The notes: generated by a model from the letters alone, not told the origin. Numbered from the stretch's first letter, positions 1 to 8,611 are shown. The stretch: DNA of 18,044 nucleotides from an uncultured Muribaculaceae bacterium (GCA_905209725.1 CAJLTZ010000052.1:1-18044); one strand, 5' to 3'. Numbers and translations: made by a program.

Positions 1-51
1 TATGAGGCACATCTGCGACCCCTGCGTTAACATTTTTTGTGGGATGGGGTC
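1..51. repeat. Terminal repeat, left copy (inverted relative to right end)
   Basis: Bases 1-51 are the reverse complement of 17993-18043 with one mismatch, at base 26 (G here, A in the reverse complement of the other copy). Read outward from the window, both copies begin GACCCCATCCCACAAAAAA and end at ATGTGCCTCATA. Inside the copy, GACCCC and GGGGTC form the two ends of a 35-bp imperfect inverted repeat. Both copies are flanked on the window side by TAA (read TAA at 52-54 here and at 17990-17992 on the right). The best reading is the edge of an insertion sequence or similar repeat into which both ends of the window run. The family cannot be named because the interior is not present. Confidence 0.85.
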
Positions 52-432
52 TAAGCGGCTTGATGCAGGACGGACTTCGCATTCCCAAACCCGAATCACG
101 CTCCAGCCAAGGAGAGTCAGTTCGGCTTCGGTGCGGATGTCGCGTGATATATTGCGCTCTATCTTCGTTCGCCAGAAGTCTGTGTTGGTTTTTGGCAGCC
201 GATAGTGTCTGCAGCCTTCATGCCCGTGCCAGAAACATCCGTCAACGAATATCACTGTCTTGTATTTAGGCAACACTATGTCCGGACTGCCAGGCAGTTT
301 TTTGACGTGAAGACGGTAACGCAATCCACGAGAGAAAAGATACTTGCGCACTATCATCTCGGGCTTCGTATCCTTCCCCTTGATTGCCGCCATGCAGCGG
401 CTCCTCTGCTCCGATGTCAATACGTCTGCCAT
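1..432 (-). CDS. vsr: Very short patch repair (Vsr) mismatch endonuclease, 3' end open at window edge
   Basis: The ATG at 432-430 opens a frame of 144 codons with no stop before base 1. It starts MADVLTSEQRSRCMAAIKGK, the usual Vsr opening. Landmarks match E. coli Vsr numbering: E25, D51 in PGSPDIV, the GCFWHGH motif at 65-71 (F67 and W68 are the mismatch-intercalating residues in the family, H69 catalytic), D98, and VWEC at 115-118. C66, H71, C74 and C118 fit the structural zinc site. Family role: nicks beside T:G mismatches arising from 5-methylcytosine deamination, usually paired with a cytosine methyltransferase; none is present here. From residue 128 the frame reads terminal-repeat sequence, so the native C-terminus is probably lost, though the catalytic core is intact. 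Confidence 0.88.
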   Translation of the reverse strand, partial: MADVLTSEQRSRCMAAIKGKDTKPEMIVRKYLFSRGLRYRLHVKKLPGSPDIVLPKYKTVIFVDGCFWHGHEGCRHYRLPKTNTDFWRTKIERNISRDIRTEAELTLLGWSVIRVWECEVRPASSRLDPIPQKMLTQGSQMCLI

Positions 433-442
433 AATCTTTTAA

Positions 443-473
443 CAAATTTACAACGAAATTTCGAGAAACCAAA
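443..473 (-). promoter_or_regulatory. Bacteroidales-type promoter of vsr
   Basis: The minus strand carries TTTG at 473-470, a 19-nt spacer, and TAAATTTG at 450-443, matching the Bacteroides -33/-7 consensus TTTG and TAnnTTTG. The predicted start site is near 436, only a few bases before the ATG at 432, so the leader would be almost absent. The spacer contains a perfect 10-bp palindrome, CGAAATTTCG, at 454-463, which could be an operator or chance. Confidence 0.65.
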
Positions 474-535
474 AGGCTAAGCGGAATTTTTAGAAACTTA
501 TTCGCGGATATTTACGATTATTTATGGATATTTTA

Positions 536-543
536 TATCTTTG
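536..543 (+). promoter_or_regulatory. Candidate -7 box upstream of the lipoprotein gene
   Basis: TATCTTTG matches TAnnTTTG exactly and lies about 100 bases upstream of the ATG at 643. No good TTTG lies 19-21 bases further upstream (TTCG at 511-514 is the nearest), so this is a half-supported promoter. The 433-642 gap between the two divergent genes otherwise holds AT-rich sequence with no gene that I can see. Confidence 0.4.
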
Positions 544-642
544 CCATTTTCAACGCACGCTAATGCGTCAAACAGTCTCCGAAAAAATACTTGACGAGAT
601 ATCAGACCCACGAATAAATCATCTAACTAATAAGTAACAGTT

Positions 643-1800
643 ATGCAGTTCAAAAAAACACAGACTTCAGTTGCGGTGGCATTTGTAGCCGCACTGATGG
701 TTTCCTGCACGGGTAAGGAGAAACAGGTGGCTGACTTCGCCACAGATTTCGCCCATAAAGTGCAGGCCGGACAGATGGATTCCCTCAAGATGGTCTATCC
801 CCAGATTGAGAATGCCGATTCTGTGGCCATAAATTTTGTGGCCGACAGCCTTCGTGTGGAAAAGACCGACGAAGAGGGGATCTTTAAGGTGAACTACGGC
901 AGCGGTGCCACCGCCCTCGTGAAAATGGACCCCGAGGGCAGGATGTCGGTCACGGAGACAAAGGGCGTTTTTGCGTATCCTAAGGCTAAGGAGAAGTTTG
1001 CAGAAAAAGTTGGTGCTCTCAAAGGTGACTTCAATGATGTGGAGAAAGCAAAGAGAATGGCTATAGTAGATCTCCTTGCCGAGGATATCTATGAGGATTA
1101 TTCCGCGCGCCGCAGGAATGCCATCGTAAATCTGGGATTCACCGTAACCCGCGACATCATGTTTGCCATGGAAGAGGGTGAAGGCTACTTTACCCTGAAG
1201 AATACTACCGATATGCCGATCAAGGGCAGCGAGTATACCATCACTTGGAATGATTACTACATGGGTATGGGGGTTGAAGAATCAAAGTATCGCACCCAGA
1301 CGGGTAAAGATATCCCGGCCAATGGCACTGTACGGATTACAAGCTCGTTTACGGGCCATGCCGGTTCCGATATCACCAAGATTACGATGAAGGAGCTGTC
1401 GAACGAAGAGTTTATGGACACCTACACTCCCGTGGGGAATGAGTATGAAGCTTATGTGAAGGAGCACGGAGATGACGTGAAGAACGTCACGAAGAAGCTT
1501 GGCGACGGACCATATCACATCAAGGGAAAACTTGGCGGCAAATATGCCGTGCACATCACCATCGAGAAGGGGATGAAAACCGGTTACTATTATTACGACA
1601 AGAATGGTGCGGGGGCTACGCTGGCGCTCAAGGTCCAGGACTTCAACCCGAAGACCGGCAAACTGATCCTTGAGGAGCAGAATGACAAGGGTCAGGTCAC
1701 AGGCACCTTCAACGGCACGCTTACTTCCACATCCTACATTGGCCAGATGACTTCCTTCCAGGGTAAAATCTACGATTTTGATATGGAGGTAACTGAGTAG
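643..1800 (+). CDS. Lipoprotein of unknown function, 385 residues
   Basis: The N-terminus is a lipoprotein signal: KK, a hydrophobic run, then ALMVSC with the acceptor cysteine at 22, so the mature protein should be lipid-anchored on the periplasmic or outer side. Residues 25-160 are charged and helical-looking. Residues 160-260 include a beta-rich stretch with YFTLKNTTDMPIKGSEYTI. The last 100 residues (about 290-385) alternate hydrophobic and polar positions, with YYYYDKNG and TGTFNGTL motifs like the small beta domain found at the C-terminus of many Bacteroidales hypothetical lipoproteins. I recognise no catalytic motif. A SIMPL-domain gene follows 96 bases downstream on the same strand, so the two may share a transcript. 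Function is unknown. Confidence 0.85.
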   Translation: MQFKKTQTSVAVAFVAALMVSCTGKEKQVADFATDFAHKVQAGQMDSLKMVYPQIENADSVAINFVADSLRVEKTDEEGIFKVNYGSGATALVKMDPEGRMSVTETKGVFAYPKAKEKFAEKVGALKGDFNDVEKAKRMAIVDLLAEDIYEDYSARRRNAIVNLGFTVTRDIMFAMEEGEGYFTLKNTTDMPIKGSEYTITWNDYYMGMGVEESKYRTQTGKDIPANGTVRITSSFTGHAGSDITKITMKELSNEEFMDTYTPVGNEYEAYVKEHGDDVKNVTKKLGDGPYHIKGKLGGKYAVHITIEKGMKTGYYYYDKNGAGATLALKVQDFNPKTGKLILEEQNDKGQVTGTFNGTLTSTSYIGQMTSFQGKIYDFDMEVTE

Positions 1801-1896
1801 CGGAGCACGCACTGAGGCTTCGCTAAACTATTTAGGGCCGGAATTAGTTGAGTAGTATATATAGTCGATAATTCAAACAACTAATTTGCTATATCT

Positions 1897-2664
1897 ATGG
1901 ATTCAAACAACAAGGATTTGGGCACGGCCACTAATACTGAGGCGTGCGGATGCCCGTCGAAGATAGTGTTCAAATTGGTGCCGGCGCTGCTGATTGCTAT
2001 CGGCATCACGCTGCTGGGCGTGTTTATCAGCAATGGCTTCGGCAAGATTTCCCAGAATTCACGCGTGGTCACGGTGCGCGGCCTCTCCGAACGGGATGTG
2101 CAGGCCAACAAGGTGACATGGCCCATCGTGAGCAAGGCTATGGGCAATGACCTCGTGGCTCTCTATCAGGAGGTGGAAACTACCAACAAGGCCATCGTGT
2201 CGTTCCTCAAAAGCAACGGACTCTCCGAGAAGGAATTCAGCGTCAACGCTCCCCAGGTGCAGGACATGCAGGCCGACAACTACAGCAATCAGCCTGTGCC
2301 CTACCGATATAAGGTAACCACGGTGGTGGTCGTAACGAGCGAACAGGTGGCAAAGGTCAACGAACTGATTCAGAAGCAGTCGCAACTGATGCAGGAGGGG
2401 ATAGCCATCGTGGCCGGCGACTATAACTATCAGACCGTATACGAATTCACGGAACTCAACAAGATAAAGCCGGCGATGGTGGCCGACGCCACAAAAAATG
2501 CCCGCGAAGCCGCCGAGAAATTTGCCGAAGACTCAAAGAGCAAACTAGGCAAAATCAAGTCAGCCTCGCAGGGACAGTTTACGATTGAGGACCGCGACCA
2601 GTACACGCCCTATATCAAGCATGTGCGCGTGGTCAGCACAATCGAGTATTACCTCAAGGATTGA
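1897..2664 (+). CDS. SIMPL (DUF541) domain protein, membrane-anchored
   Basis: The 255-residue product has a polar N-terminus, one transmembrane segment at about 23-46 (LVPALLIAIGITLLGVFIS), then a periplasmic domain from about 55 to the end. The domain opens VVTVRGLSERDVQANKV, the typical SIMPL start where a V-x-G-x-a-e-x-x-V pattern is expected, and ends with a VRVVSTIEYYL strand. SIMPL proteins resemble BP26/OMP28 and form oligomers at the cell envelope; their biochemical role is poorly defined. The stop is 4 bases from the stop of the opposing P-II-like gene. The ATG is the first in frame and directly precedes the polar leader. TAATTTG at 1882-1888 resembles a -7 box but lacks one T. Confidence 0.88.
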   Translation: MDSNNKDLGTATNTEACGCPSKIVFKLVPALLIAIGITLLGVFISNGFGKISQNSRVVTVRGLSERDVQANKVTWPIVSKAMGNDLVALYQEVETTNKAIVSFLKSNGLSEKEFSVNAPQVQDMQADNYSNQPVPYRYKVTTVVVVTSEQVAKVNELIQKQSQLMQEGIAIVAGDYNYQTVYEFTELNKIKPAMVADATKNAREAAEKFAEDSKSKLGKIKSASQGQFTIEDRDQYTPYIKHVRVVSTIEYYLKD

Positions 2665-2668
2665 GGAA

Positions 2669-2962
2669 TCAGATTGTATGTTCGATGCGCCAGGTGAAGG
2701 CGCGCAGGCCTAAGAGGGGCTTCTCCACATCGATGTCGTGCAGACGCGAGAGGAGGGGCTCCACTTTTTCATCCTCCACAATGGCAATCATTGCCTGGGC
2801 GAGCGAGGGCCAGGCGTGGGTGCCGTAATGCGGGGTACCCGTTTTTGTGCCGCGCCCCTGCACCTCGCTCACCGCCGTGAAACCACGGCAGCTGAGCGAG
2901 TTGAGAATCTCTATGATATGCTCGTGATGAGCCTGATCGTATGCTATGAATACAGCTTGCAT
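2669..2962 (-). CDS. P-II-like small protein, last gene of the efflux operon
   Basis: The 97-residue product has the P-II pattern: strand (MQAVFIAY), helix (10-23), strand with GFTAVSEVQGRG, a loop at about 38-53 in the T-loop position, helix (54-60), strand (AMIAIV), helix (66-76), and a final strand with the basic residue. The loop carries H45 and H49, and H12, H13 and H15 lie in the first helix. The canonical GlnB T-loop tyrosine context and ATP motifs are not evident, so it is not a standard nitrogen regulator. It follows the RND pump by 12 bases. A P-II-like subgroup (PII-NG) has been described beside RND heavy-metal pumps; membership here is inferred. It may bind a metal or ligand and tune the pump. 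Confidence 0.6.
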   Translation of the reverse strand: MQAVFIAYDQAHHEHIIEILNSLSCRGFTAVSEVQGRGTKTGTPHYGTHAWPSLAQAMIAIVEDEKVEPLLSRLHDIDVEKPLLGLRAFTWRIEHTI

Positions 2963-2974
2963 TTCTTTCCTGAT

Positions 2975-5900
2975 TTACTTGGTTTCAGATTTCTCGGATG
3001 CCTCGGATGCTTCGGATGCCTGCGGCAGTTCGTGGCTCTTTCTCCATTTGCGGCGGCGGTTCACCACGCCACGTCCGGCGAAGGAGCAGTAGAGCACAGG
3101 CACGAAGAGCAGCGTAAGGATGGTGGAGAATGTAAGACCGCCGATAACGGCCGTACCCATCGGGCGCCAGAGTTCGGCACCTTCACCCGTGCCCACAGCC
3201 ATCGGCACCATACCGAGGATTGTGGTAAGCGTTGTCATCACCACAGGACGCAGACGCGAACGTCCGCCGTCGATTACGGCACGACGGATAGACATGCCGC
3301 GCTCACGGTTGAGCGAGATATAGTCGATAAGCACGATACCATTCTTCACTACGATGCCGATAAGCATGATGGCGCCAATCATCGACATGATGTTGAGGTC
3401 GGTGCCCGTGATCCAGAGGATGAGGAACACGCCGGAGAAAGCGAAGAGCAGCGAGGTCATGATGATGCCGGGATAGGTGAACGACTCGAACTGAGCGGCC
3501 ATCACGATGTAGACGAGCACGATGATAAGGAGGCCGAGCATGAGCAGGTCGCTGAAGGAGTCCTGCTGGTCCTCATACGAACCGGCAATCGAGATATTGA
3601 TGCCGGCGGGGATGTCGAGGTTCTCAATCTCAGCCTGAGCGGCTGTAACCACCTCACTCATCGGCACGCCATCGACCACGGCCGAAACAGTGATGATACG
3701 CTCGCGGTCCTTACGCTCGATATTCGGCGGGGTGAAACGCTCCACCACAGTGCCAAGTTCCTTGAGTCGGATGCCCTGGCCCTGCGGCGTGTAGATGAGG
3801 ATGTTCTCGATATCGGAGAGCTGCTGGCGGTTTTCCGGAGCATACATCACCTTGATGTCATACTCCTCGCCATCCTCGCGGAACTGGGAAGAGGTGGCGC
3901 CGTTGATACGGTTGCGCAGATAGAAGGCCGCTGTCTGGAGGCTGATTCCATACATGGAGAGTTTCTCGCGGTCGAAGTCCACCTGATACTCGGGCTGATA
4001 GTCGGAACGCGAGAGGGTTACGTCGGCCGTACCGTTGATGCCACGCAGGATTTGCTGGAGCTCGCGGGCCACCTTGTCGGTCTGGTCGAAGTCGTAACCA
4101 TAGATCTCAAAGTCCACGGTGCTCTGGCCGCCCATGCCGGCGCCACGGCCACCGCCCACCATTACCTCCGCCTTGCGGAAGTCGGGGAACTGCTCGTCGA
4201 TCACCTTACGCATGCCGTCGGCAATCTCCGTGATCTTGCGGTCGCGCTCGGTCGACTTGCTGAGTCTGATATTCATCGAGATGATATGGGCGCCATTGTC
4301 GGAAAGCGAGGCGAAGGTGTTGTCGGCCGATGCCGGACCCACAGTGTAGGTGATCACTTCGATTTCGGGGAACTGCTTGCGCCAGATGCTGTCGAGACGC
4401 GATGTGACCTCCTCGGCCATCTCCACGCGCGAACCGATAGGCAACTCGAGATTGACACCGATACGGCCGTTGTCCTGCGTGGGGAAGAACTCCGTGCCCA
4501 CCTGACGCATCAGGAAGATAGAGCCCACGAAGATGCCGAGACACACAATCACGGTGACAGTGCGGTGGCTTACCACCTTGCGGAGAAGGCCAGCATAGCC
4601 GTCGTCGAAACGGTCGAGGACATATTCAATCTTCGAATACCAACCGGTGCTCTTCGAGCCGGTCTTGTCTACATTGCGCAGACGCAGCCACTGGCTGCAG
4701 AGCATCGGGGTGAGCGAAAGGGCACACGTGGTGGAGATAATCATCATGATGGTCACCATCCATCCGAGCTGGCGGAACATCACACCCGTCATGCCGGTGA
4801 CGAGGGTCAGCGGGAAGAACACCGCGATAAGGGTAAGCGTGGAGGCGATTACCGACACGGCTACCTCATTGGTGCCATGCACGGCCGCCTGTTTCGGTGC
4901 CGCCCCCCGCTCGATATGGGTAGTGACATTCTCAAGCACCACAATCGCATCGTCGACCACCATACCGATTGAGATTGAGAGGGCTGAGAGCGAAATGATA
5001 TTGAGCGTATTGCCTGTGGCGTACAGATATATGAAAGATGCAATCAGCGACACAGGGATCGTGATTACGATAATCAGCGTGGCTCGCCAGCGTCCTAAGA
5101 AGAGGAACACTACGATGGCCACGAAGAGAAGGGCGTAGAGCACCGTCTCCACGAGCGATGCAATCGTGTTGCGGATATTGTCGGAAGTGTCGACCACGAC
5201 GCCAATCTTCACGTCGGAGGGGAGGTTTTTCTCCAGCTGAGGGAGCATCTTCATCACCTTGTCAGATATCTCCACCGAGTTGGCGCCGCTCTGTTTCTGG
5301 ATGATAATCATGGCACCCTCCTCGCCATTGATGAAGGTGTGCTGCGTGCGCTCTTCGAGGCTGTCCTCGATGCGGGCCACATCGCGCAGATAAACCACCT
5401 TGCCCTGGAACGAGCCTACGGGAAGGTCCTTCAGCTGACTGGTCTCGTCAAACTCTCCCTGCACGCGCAGCGCATATGTGTTGGAGCCGATATCAAACGA
5501 GCCACCGGGCACGTTGCGGTTCTCGGCTGCAATCACATTGGAGATTGCCTCCACTGAGAGATTGTATGCCTCGAGGCGGTTGGGGTCGAGATAGATATGT
5601 ATCTCGCGCTTCGGAGCACCGGAGATTGACACTGAACCCACGCCGTCGACACGCGCCAGCGGGTTGACAAGATTCTCGTCGAGAATCTTATATAGGCCCG
5701 GCATACTCTCCGTGGCCTGCACCGACAGCAGACAGATAGGAATCATGTCGGTGCTGAACTTGAAGATGATAGGATTCTGGCAGTCGTCGGGAAGCGACGA
5801 TTCCACCATATCCAGTTTGTCGCGCACATCATTGGTGAGCACATCGATATCATATCCGTATTCGAATTCCAGCGTGATCACAGAGGTGTTCTCACGCGAT

Positions 5901-6148
5901 GTGGATGTGATATGCTTGAGGTGCTCCACAGAGTTGAGCGTATTCTCGAGGGGCTTGCTCACATTTTGCTCTATATCCTTTGCCGAAGCGCCCGGATAGA
6001 TCGTGATCACCATGATGGTGTTGGTATCGATATCCGGATAAAGGTCGATCGGGAGCTTCGCGAGGGAGAAGAGACCGAGGATAATCACGGTCACGAAGCA
6101 GAGGAGCGTTGTGATAGGCCGCTTTACGGCCGAGCTGTATAGACTCAT
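2975..6148 (-). CDS. RND multidrug efflux pump, inner-membrane subunit (HAE1 type)
   Basis: The 1057-residue product shows the duplicated RND fold: TM1 at about 10-30, a large periplasmic loop (35-325), TM2-6 (330-485), TM7 (about 530-550), a second periplasmic loop (555-860) and TM8-12 (865-1025). The proton-relay residues of AcrB are all present: the aspartate pair D399-D400 in GMVVDDAIVVLENV, K935 in IVVKNGIVLIDY and R967 in RSRLRPVVMTT. Two aspartates in TM4 favour drug or amphiphile export (HAE1) over the metal-export (HME) class, which normally has a single one. The ATG overlaps the adaptor stop by 4 bases (ATGA), so the two are translationally coupled. The C-terminal tail is an acidic EAS repeat. 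Substrate unknown. Confidence 0.95.
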   Translation of the reverse strand: MSLYSSAVKRPITTLLCFVTVIILGLFSLAKLPIDLYPDIDTNTIMVITIYPGASAKDIEQNVSKPLENTLNSVEHLKHITSTSRENTSVITLEFEYGYDIDVLTNDVRDKLDMVESSLPDDCQNPIIFKFSTDMIPICLLSVQATESMPGLYKILDENLVNPLARVDGVGSVSISGAPKREIHIYLDPNRLEAYNLSVEAISNVIAAENRNVPGGSFDIGSNTYALRVQGEFDETSQLKDLPVGSFQGKVVYLRDVARIEDSLEERTQHTFINGEEGAMIIIQKQSGANSVEISDKVMKMLPQLEKNLPSDVKIGVVVDTSDNIRNTIASLVETVLYALLFVAIVVFLFLGRWRATLIIVITIPVSLIASFIYLYATGNTLNIISLSALSISIGMVVDDAIVVLENVTTHIERGAAPKQAAVHGTNEVAVSVIASTLTLIAVFFPLTLVTGMTGVMFRQLGWMVTIMMIISTTCALSLTPMLCSQWLRLRNVDKTGSKSTGWYSKIEYVLDRFDDGYAGLLRKVVSHRTVTVIVCLGIFVGSIFLMRQVGTEFFPTQDNGRIGVNLELPIGSRVEMAEEVTSRLDSIWRKQFPEIEVITYTVGPASADNTFASLSDNGAHIISMNIRLSKSTERDRKITEIADGMRKVIDEQFPDFRKAEVMVGGGRGAGMGGQSTVDFEIYGYDFDQTDKVARELQQILRGINGTADVTLSRSDYQPEYQVDFDREKLSMYGISLQTAAFYLRNRINGATSSQFREDGEEYDIKVMYAPENRQQLSDIENILIYTPQGQGIRLKELGTVVERFTPPNIERKDRERIITVSAVVDGVPMSEVVTAAQAEIENLDIPAGINISIAGSYEDQQDSFSDLLMLGLLIIVLVYIVMAAQFESFTYPGIIMTSLLFAFSGVFLILWITGTDLNIMSMIGAIMLIGIVVKNGIVLIDYISLNRERGMSIRRAVIDGGRSRLRPVVMTTLTTILGMVPMAVGTGEGAELWRPMGTAVIGGLTFSTILTLLFVPVLYCSFAGRGVVNRRRKWRKSHELPQASEASEASEKSETK
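2993..3019 (-). repeat. Three tandem 9-bp units in the pump's C-terminal tail
   Basis: Three near-identical copies of YTCGGATGC (plus strand) stand head to tail and encode repeated Ala-Ser-Glu in the last residues of the RND pump. The unit length is a multiple of three, so gain or loss of copies would lengthen or shorten the acidic cytoplasmic tail without a frameshift. Confidence 0.8.
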
Positions 6149-7203
6149 TTCGAAACCTTGACTTTTTTACCGTTAGCAAGACGGCTCTGGCCGTTAATCA
6201 CCACCTGCGCGCCGGGTTCTACGCCTGAGATGATTTCATACTCGTCGCCAAGACGCTGGCCGAGCTGCACCTGCACATAACTAACAGTGCCGTTCTGATT
6301 ATAGACGTAAACATATTGGTTGCCGGAACCCTGCTGCTTGACCACGGCCTTGTCGGGTACCACCACACGGTCGGCCTTGCCGAGGTTAAGTTTAACACGT
6401 CCGAACATGCCTGGAAGCGCCTTACCGTTGGCATTGGGAAGCGTAACCTCCACGCCGAATGTGCGGCTCTGGACATCCACGGTGGGCATCACGAGCGACA
6501 CGGTACCCTGGAATTTCTCATCTCCATAGGTGTCGAATGTGATCTCGGCAGGCATGCCCCTCTTCACTTTGGGAAGTTCGCTTTCCGACACATTGATCAC
6601 AATCTTCACAGGCTGCACACGAGCCACTGTGAGAATAGGCAACTGACCGGTCATGTCGCCCGGGTCGTAATTACGTGCTGTTACAACGCCGGAGATCGGG
6701 GAAGTGAGCACGGTGTTCTCGCGAGCGTTGCGCAGTGTGCGCTCTGCCTGCGAGAGGGCATTCTTCGCATTGATGAGCTGGATCTCCATCTGGTCCACCT
6801 GCTGCTTCGTGCCGCCGCCAATCTTGAAGAGTTCCACGGCACGGTCGTAATTGACCTGCACATTCTTCAGTGCGGCGCGGGCATTGGCCACCTGCGTCTC
6901 ATAGGCATATGCGTTCACGTCGTCGAGCACCACGAGGCGCTGTCCTGCCGACACGCGCATACCCTCATCCACATAAATCTGCTTAATTCGGTTGGGCGCC
7001 GATGAGGAGATATTGTTGATCACAGCCGGTTCCACCGTGGCGGTGTATGTGCCGATCTGGTCCACGATACGGTTGTTGACAGTCTGCACCTTCACCACAG
7101 GCACAGCCTCCTCTTTATTGGCGCTCTTGTTCTCCTTGTCGCCGGAGCAGGAGCCCATGACAATCAATGCCGCCAGTGCGGCCAGTTCAAGATATCTTTT
7201 CAT
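6145..7203 (-). CDS. RND periplasmic adaptor (membrane fusion) lipoprotein
   Basis: The 352-residue protein begins with a lipoprotein signal, LIVMGSC, with the acceptor cysteine at 19. Order of domains: beta-barrel start (37-60), lipoyl half with VDEGMRVSAGQRLVVLDD (about 78-95), a coiled-coil hairpin (100-165, including the ARAALKNVQVNYDRAVELFK helix), second lipoyl half with LTSPISGVVTARNYDPGD, beta-barrel (195-275) and membrane-proximal domain to the end. This is the AcrA/MexA layout, linking pump and outer-membrane channel. The 352 residues are slightly shorter than AcrA. The gene starts 9 bases after the outer-membrane factor stop and overlaps the pump start. Confidence 0.95.
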   Translation of the reverse strand: MKRYLELAALAALIVMGSCSGDKENKSANKEEAVPVVKVQTVNNRIVDQIGTYTATVEPAVINNISSSAPNRIKQIYVDEGMRVSAGQRLVVLDDVNAYAYETQVANARAALKNVQVNYDRAVELFKIGGGTKQQVDQMEIQLINAKNALSQAERTLRNARENTVLTSPISGVVTARNYDPGDMTGQLPILTVARVQPVKIVINVSESELPKVKRGMPAEITFDTYGDEKFQGTVSLVMPTVDVQSRTFGVEVTLPNANGKALPGMFGRVKLNLGKADRVVVPDKAVVKQQGSGNQYVYVYNQNGTVSYVQVQLGQRLGDEYEIISGVEPGAQVVINGQSRLANGKKVKVSK

Positions 7204-7212
7204 GATATGTCG

Positions 7213-8580
7213 TTATTTTTTTTCAAGAGTATAGTTGGCGGGGATGCCCAGAGCCTCCTCCTTGCCGAGAAGGGTGTCAAGCTCGCTGGTGGAAACAAGA
7301 TAATTATAGATTGCCTGCAGATAAGCCAGGCGGGCGCTGGTGTTGGCAAGTTCGCTGTCGCGCAACTGCAGGTAGCTTCCCGAACCAATCTCGAAACTCT
7401 TCTGCATGATGTCCTGAGCCTTGGCGGCCTGGCGCATGCCCTCCTCCGAGGATGCTATCTGCTTGATTTCCTTATTAATATTGTCGACTGCGAGCTCCAC
7501 CTGCATATTGAGGGCCTGCACGGCGTTCTCGCGCTGCAACTCAAGTTCCTTCACCTGGATCTCGGCCTGCTTCAGGGCGCTATATTTGCTACCGCCCGAG
7601 AAGATGGGCACGGAGAGTCCGAGCGAAACGGTGCTGTAGGGATTGAATGTCTGGTTCTTGAGCGCATTTCCGCTGCTCATGGCATTCCAGTTCATATTAT
7701 AGTTGACGCCTAAACTCGGAATCCAGGCGAATTTCTTCATCGTCACATTCTTGCGGGCGATGTCGGTCTGGATGTCGAGGGTGCGCAGCGTGGTGTTGCG
7801 GGCCAGCGAACGGTCAGGGTCGATCTGATAGCCATACATATCGCGCTGCATGTCGGCCAGCGTGCAGTTGGGTCGTAGAGGCACTTTGGCATCCATGCCC
7901 ATGAGCACCTTGAGCTGCAGCTCGCACTGCTTCACTGCGATGTCGGCCTGAAGGAGTTCCGGCTCCACATTCTTCACCTGCACCTCAGTGCGCAGCACAT
8001 CATATTCCGAGGCCACGCCGGCGGCAAACTGTTTGCGGTATAGGTCGGCGTTGAAAAGGGCGAGGTCGTAGTTCTGGCGGATCACGTCGCGCGAGGCCAC
8101 AGCCAGAAGCATGGCGTAATAGGCTTTGTTGACATTGTTCACAAGGTCGAGACGCGACGAACGAGCTTCCTCGAGTTTGGCACCCACCTGTGCCTGGCTA
8201 ATCTGGATTGCCTTCCAGAGAGTGGCGTTCACAAGCGGCATCTGGGCTGAGAAACCGAAATTCCAGACATTGTCGGTACCCATCTTAAACTGCTGCGACT
8301 GTCCCCCCATGTTCATGGACACGGTCTGCAGTTCGATGGAGCGCTGGTAGGCTCCCGAGAAATCTATCTGGGGCCAGAGCGCCGCAAGCGTCTCCTTGCG
8401 GGAATAATCCACGCGCTTCACTTCCAGATTGGCCACCTTGATGGTGGGGTTGTCCTGAAGAGCGATGGCCACACACTCCTCCCGCGAGAGGTGGAGGGTG
8501 TCGGCTTTCTCCTGCGCAAGGGCGCCGGTGCACCCCAGCCCTGCAAGAGCAATCGCAATGATTCCTTTCCTAATTTCCAT
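7213..8580 (-). CDS. TolC-family outer-membrane efflux channel
   Basis: The 455-residue product has a signal peptide with likely cleavage after A22 (GALA then QEK). Two outer-membrane efflux protein repeats follow, at about 30-225 and 245-450. Typical features are SREECVAIALQDNPTI at the start, long amphipathic helices rich in Q, A, L and E (for example 335-400), and the SVPIFSGG motif opening the second repeat's strand region. It should trimerise into the duct for the adjacent adaptor and pump. It follows the TetR gene by 31 bases with no promoter visible in the gap (TAATGTTG there misses the -7 consensus by one base and has no -33 partner), so it is most likely cotranscribed with the regulator. 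Confidence 0.95.
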   Translation of the reverse strand: MEIRKGIIAIALAGLGCTGALAQEKADTLHLSREECVAIALQDNPTIKVANLEVKRVDYSRKETLAALWPQIDFSGAYQRSIELQTVSMNMGGQSQQFKMGTDNVWNFGFSAQMPLVNATLWKAIQISQAQVGAKLEEARSSRLDLVNNVNKAYYAMLLAVASRDVIRQNYDLALFNADLYRKQFAAGVASEYDVLRTEVQVKNVEPELLQADIAVKQCELQLKVLMGMDAKVPLRPNCTLADMQRDMYGYQIDPDRSLARNTTLRTLDIQTDIARKNVTMKKFAWIPSLGVNYNMNWNAMSSGNALKNQTFNPYSTVSLGLSVPIFSGGSKYSALKQAEIQVKELELQRENAVQALNMQVELAVDNINKEIKQIASSEEGMRQAAKAQDIMQKSFEIGSGSYLQLRDSELANTSARLAYLQAIYNYLVSTSELDTLLGKEEALGIPANYTLEKK

Positions 8581-8611
8581 ATATCTCTTTAATATTTAAT
8601 TCAACATTACA

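Noticed and set aside
2..480. Short plus-strand frames across the left end
   Set aside because: They overlap the minus-strand vsr frame, which matches the Vsr family residue by residue and has its own promoter.
2738..4972. A 744-codon open frame on the plus strand opposite the pump gene
   Set aside because: It is rich in His, Asp, Glu and Arg with no domain pattern, and lies wholly antisense to the P-II-like and RND genes, which have clear family motifs. It is a by-product of third-position GC bias.
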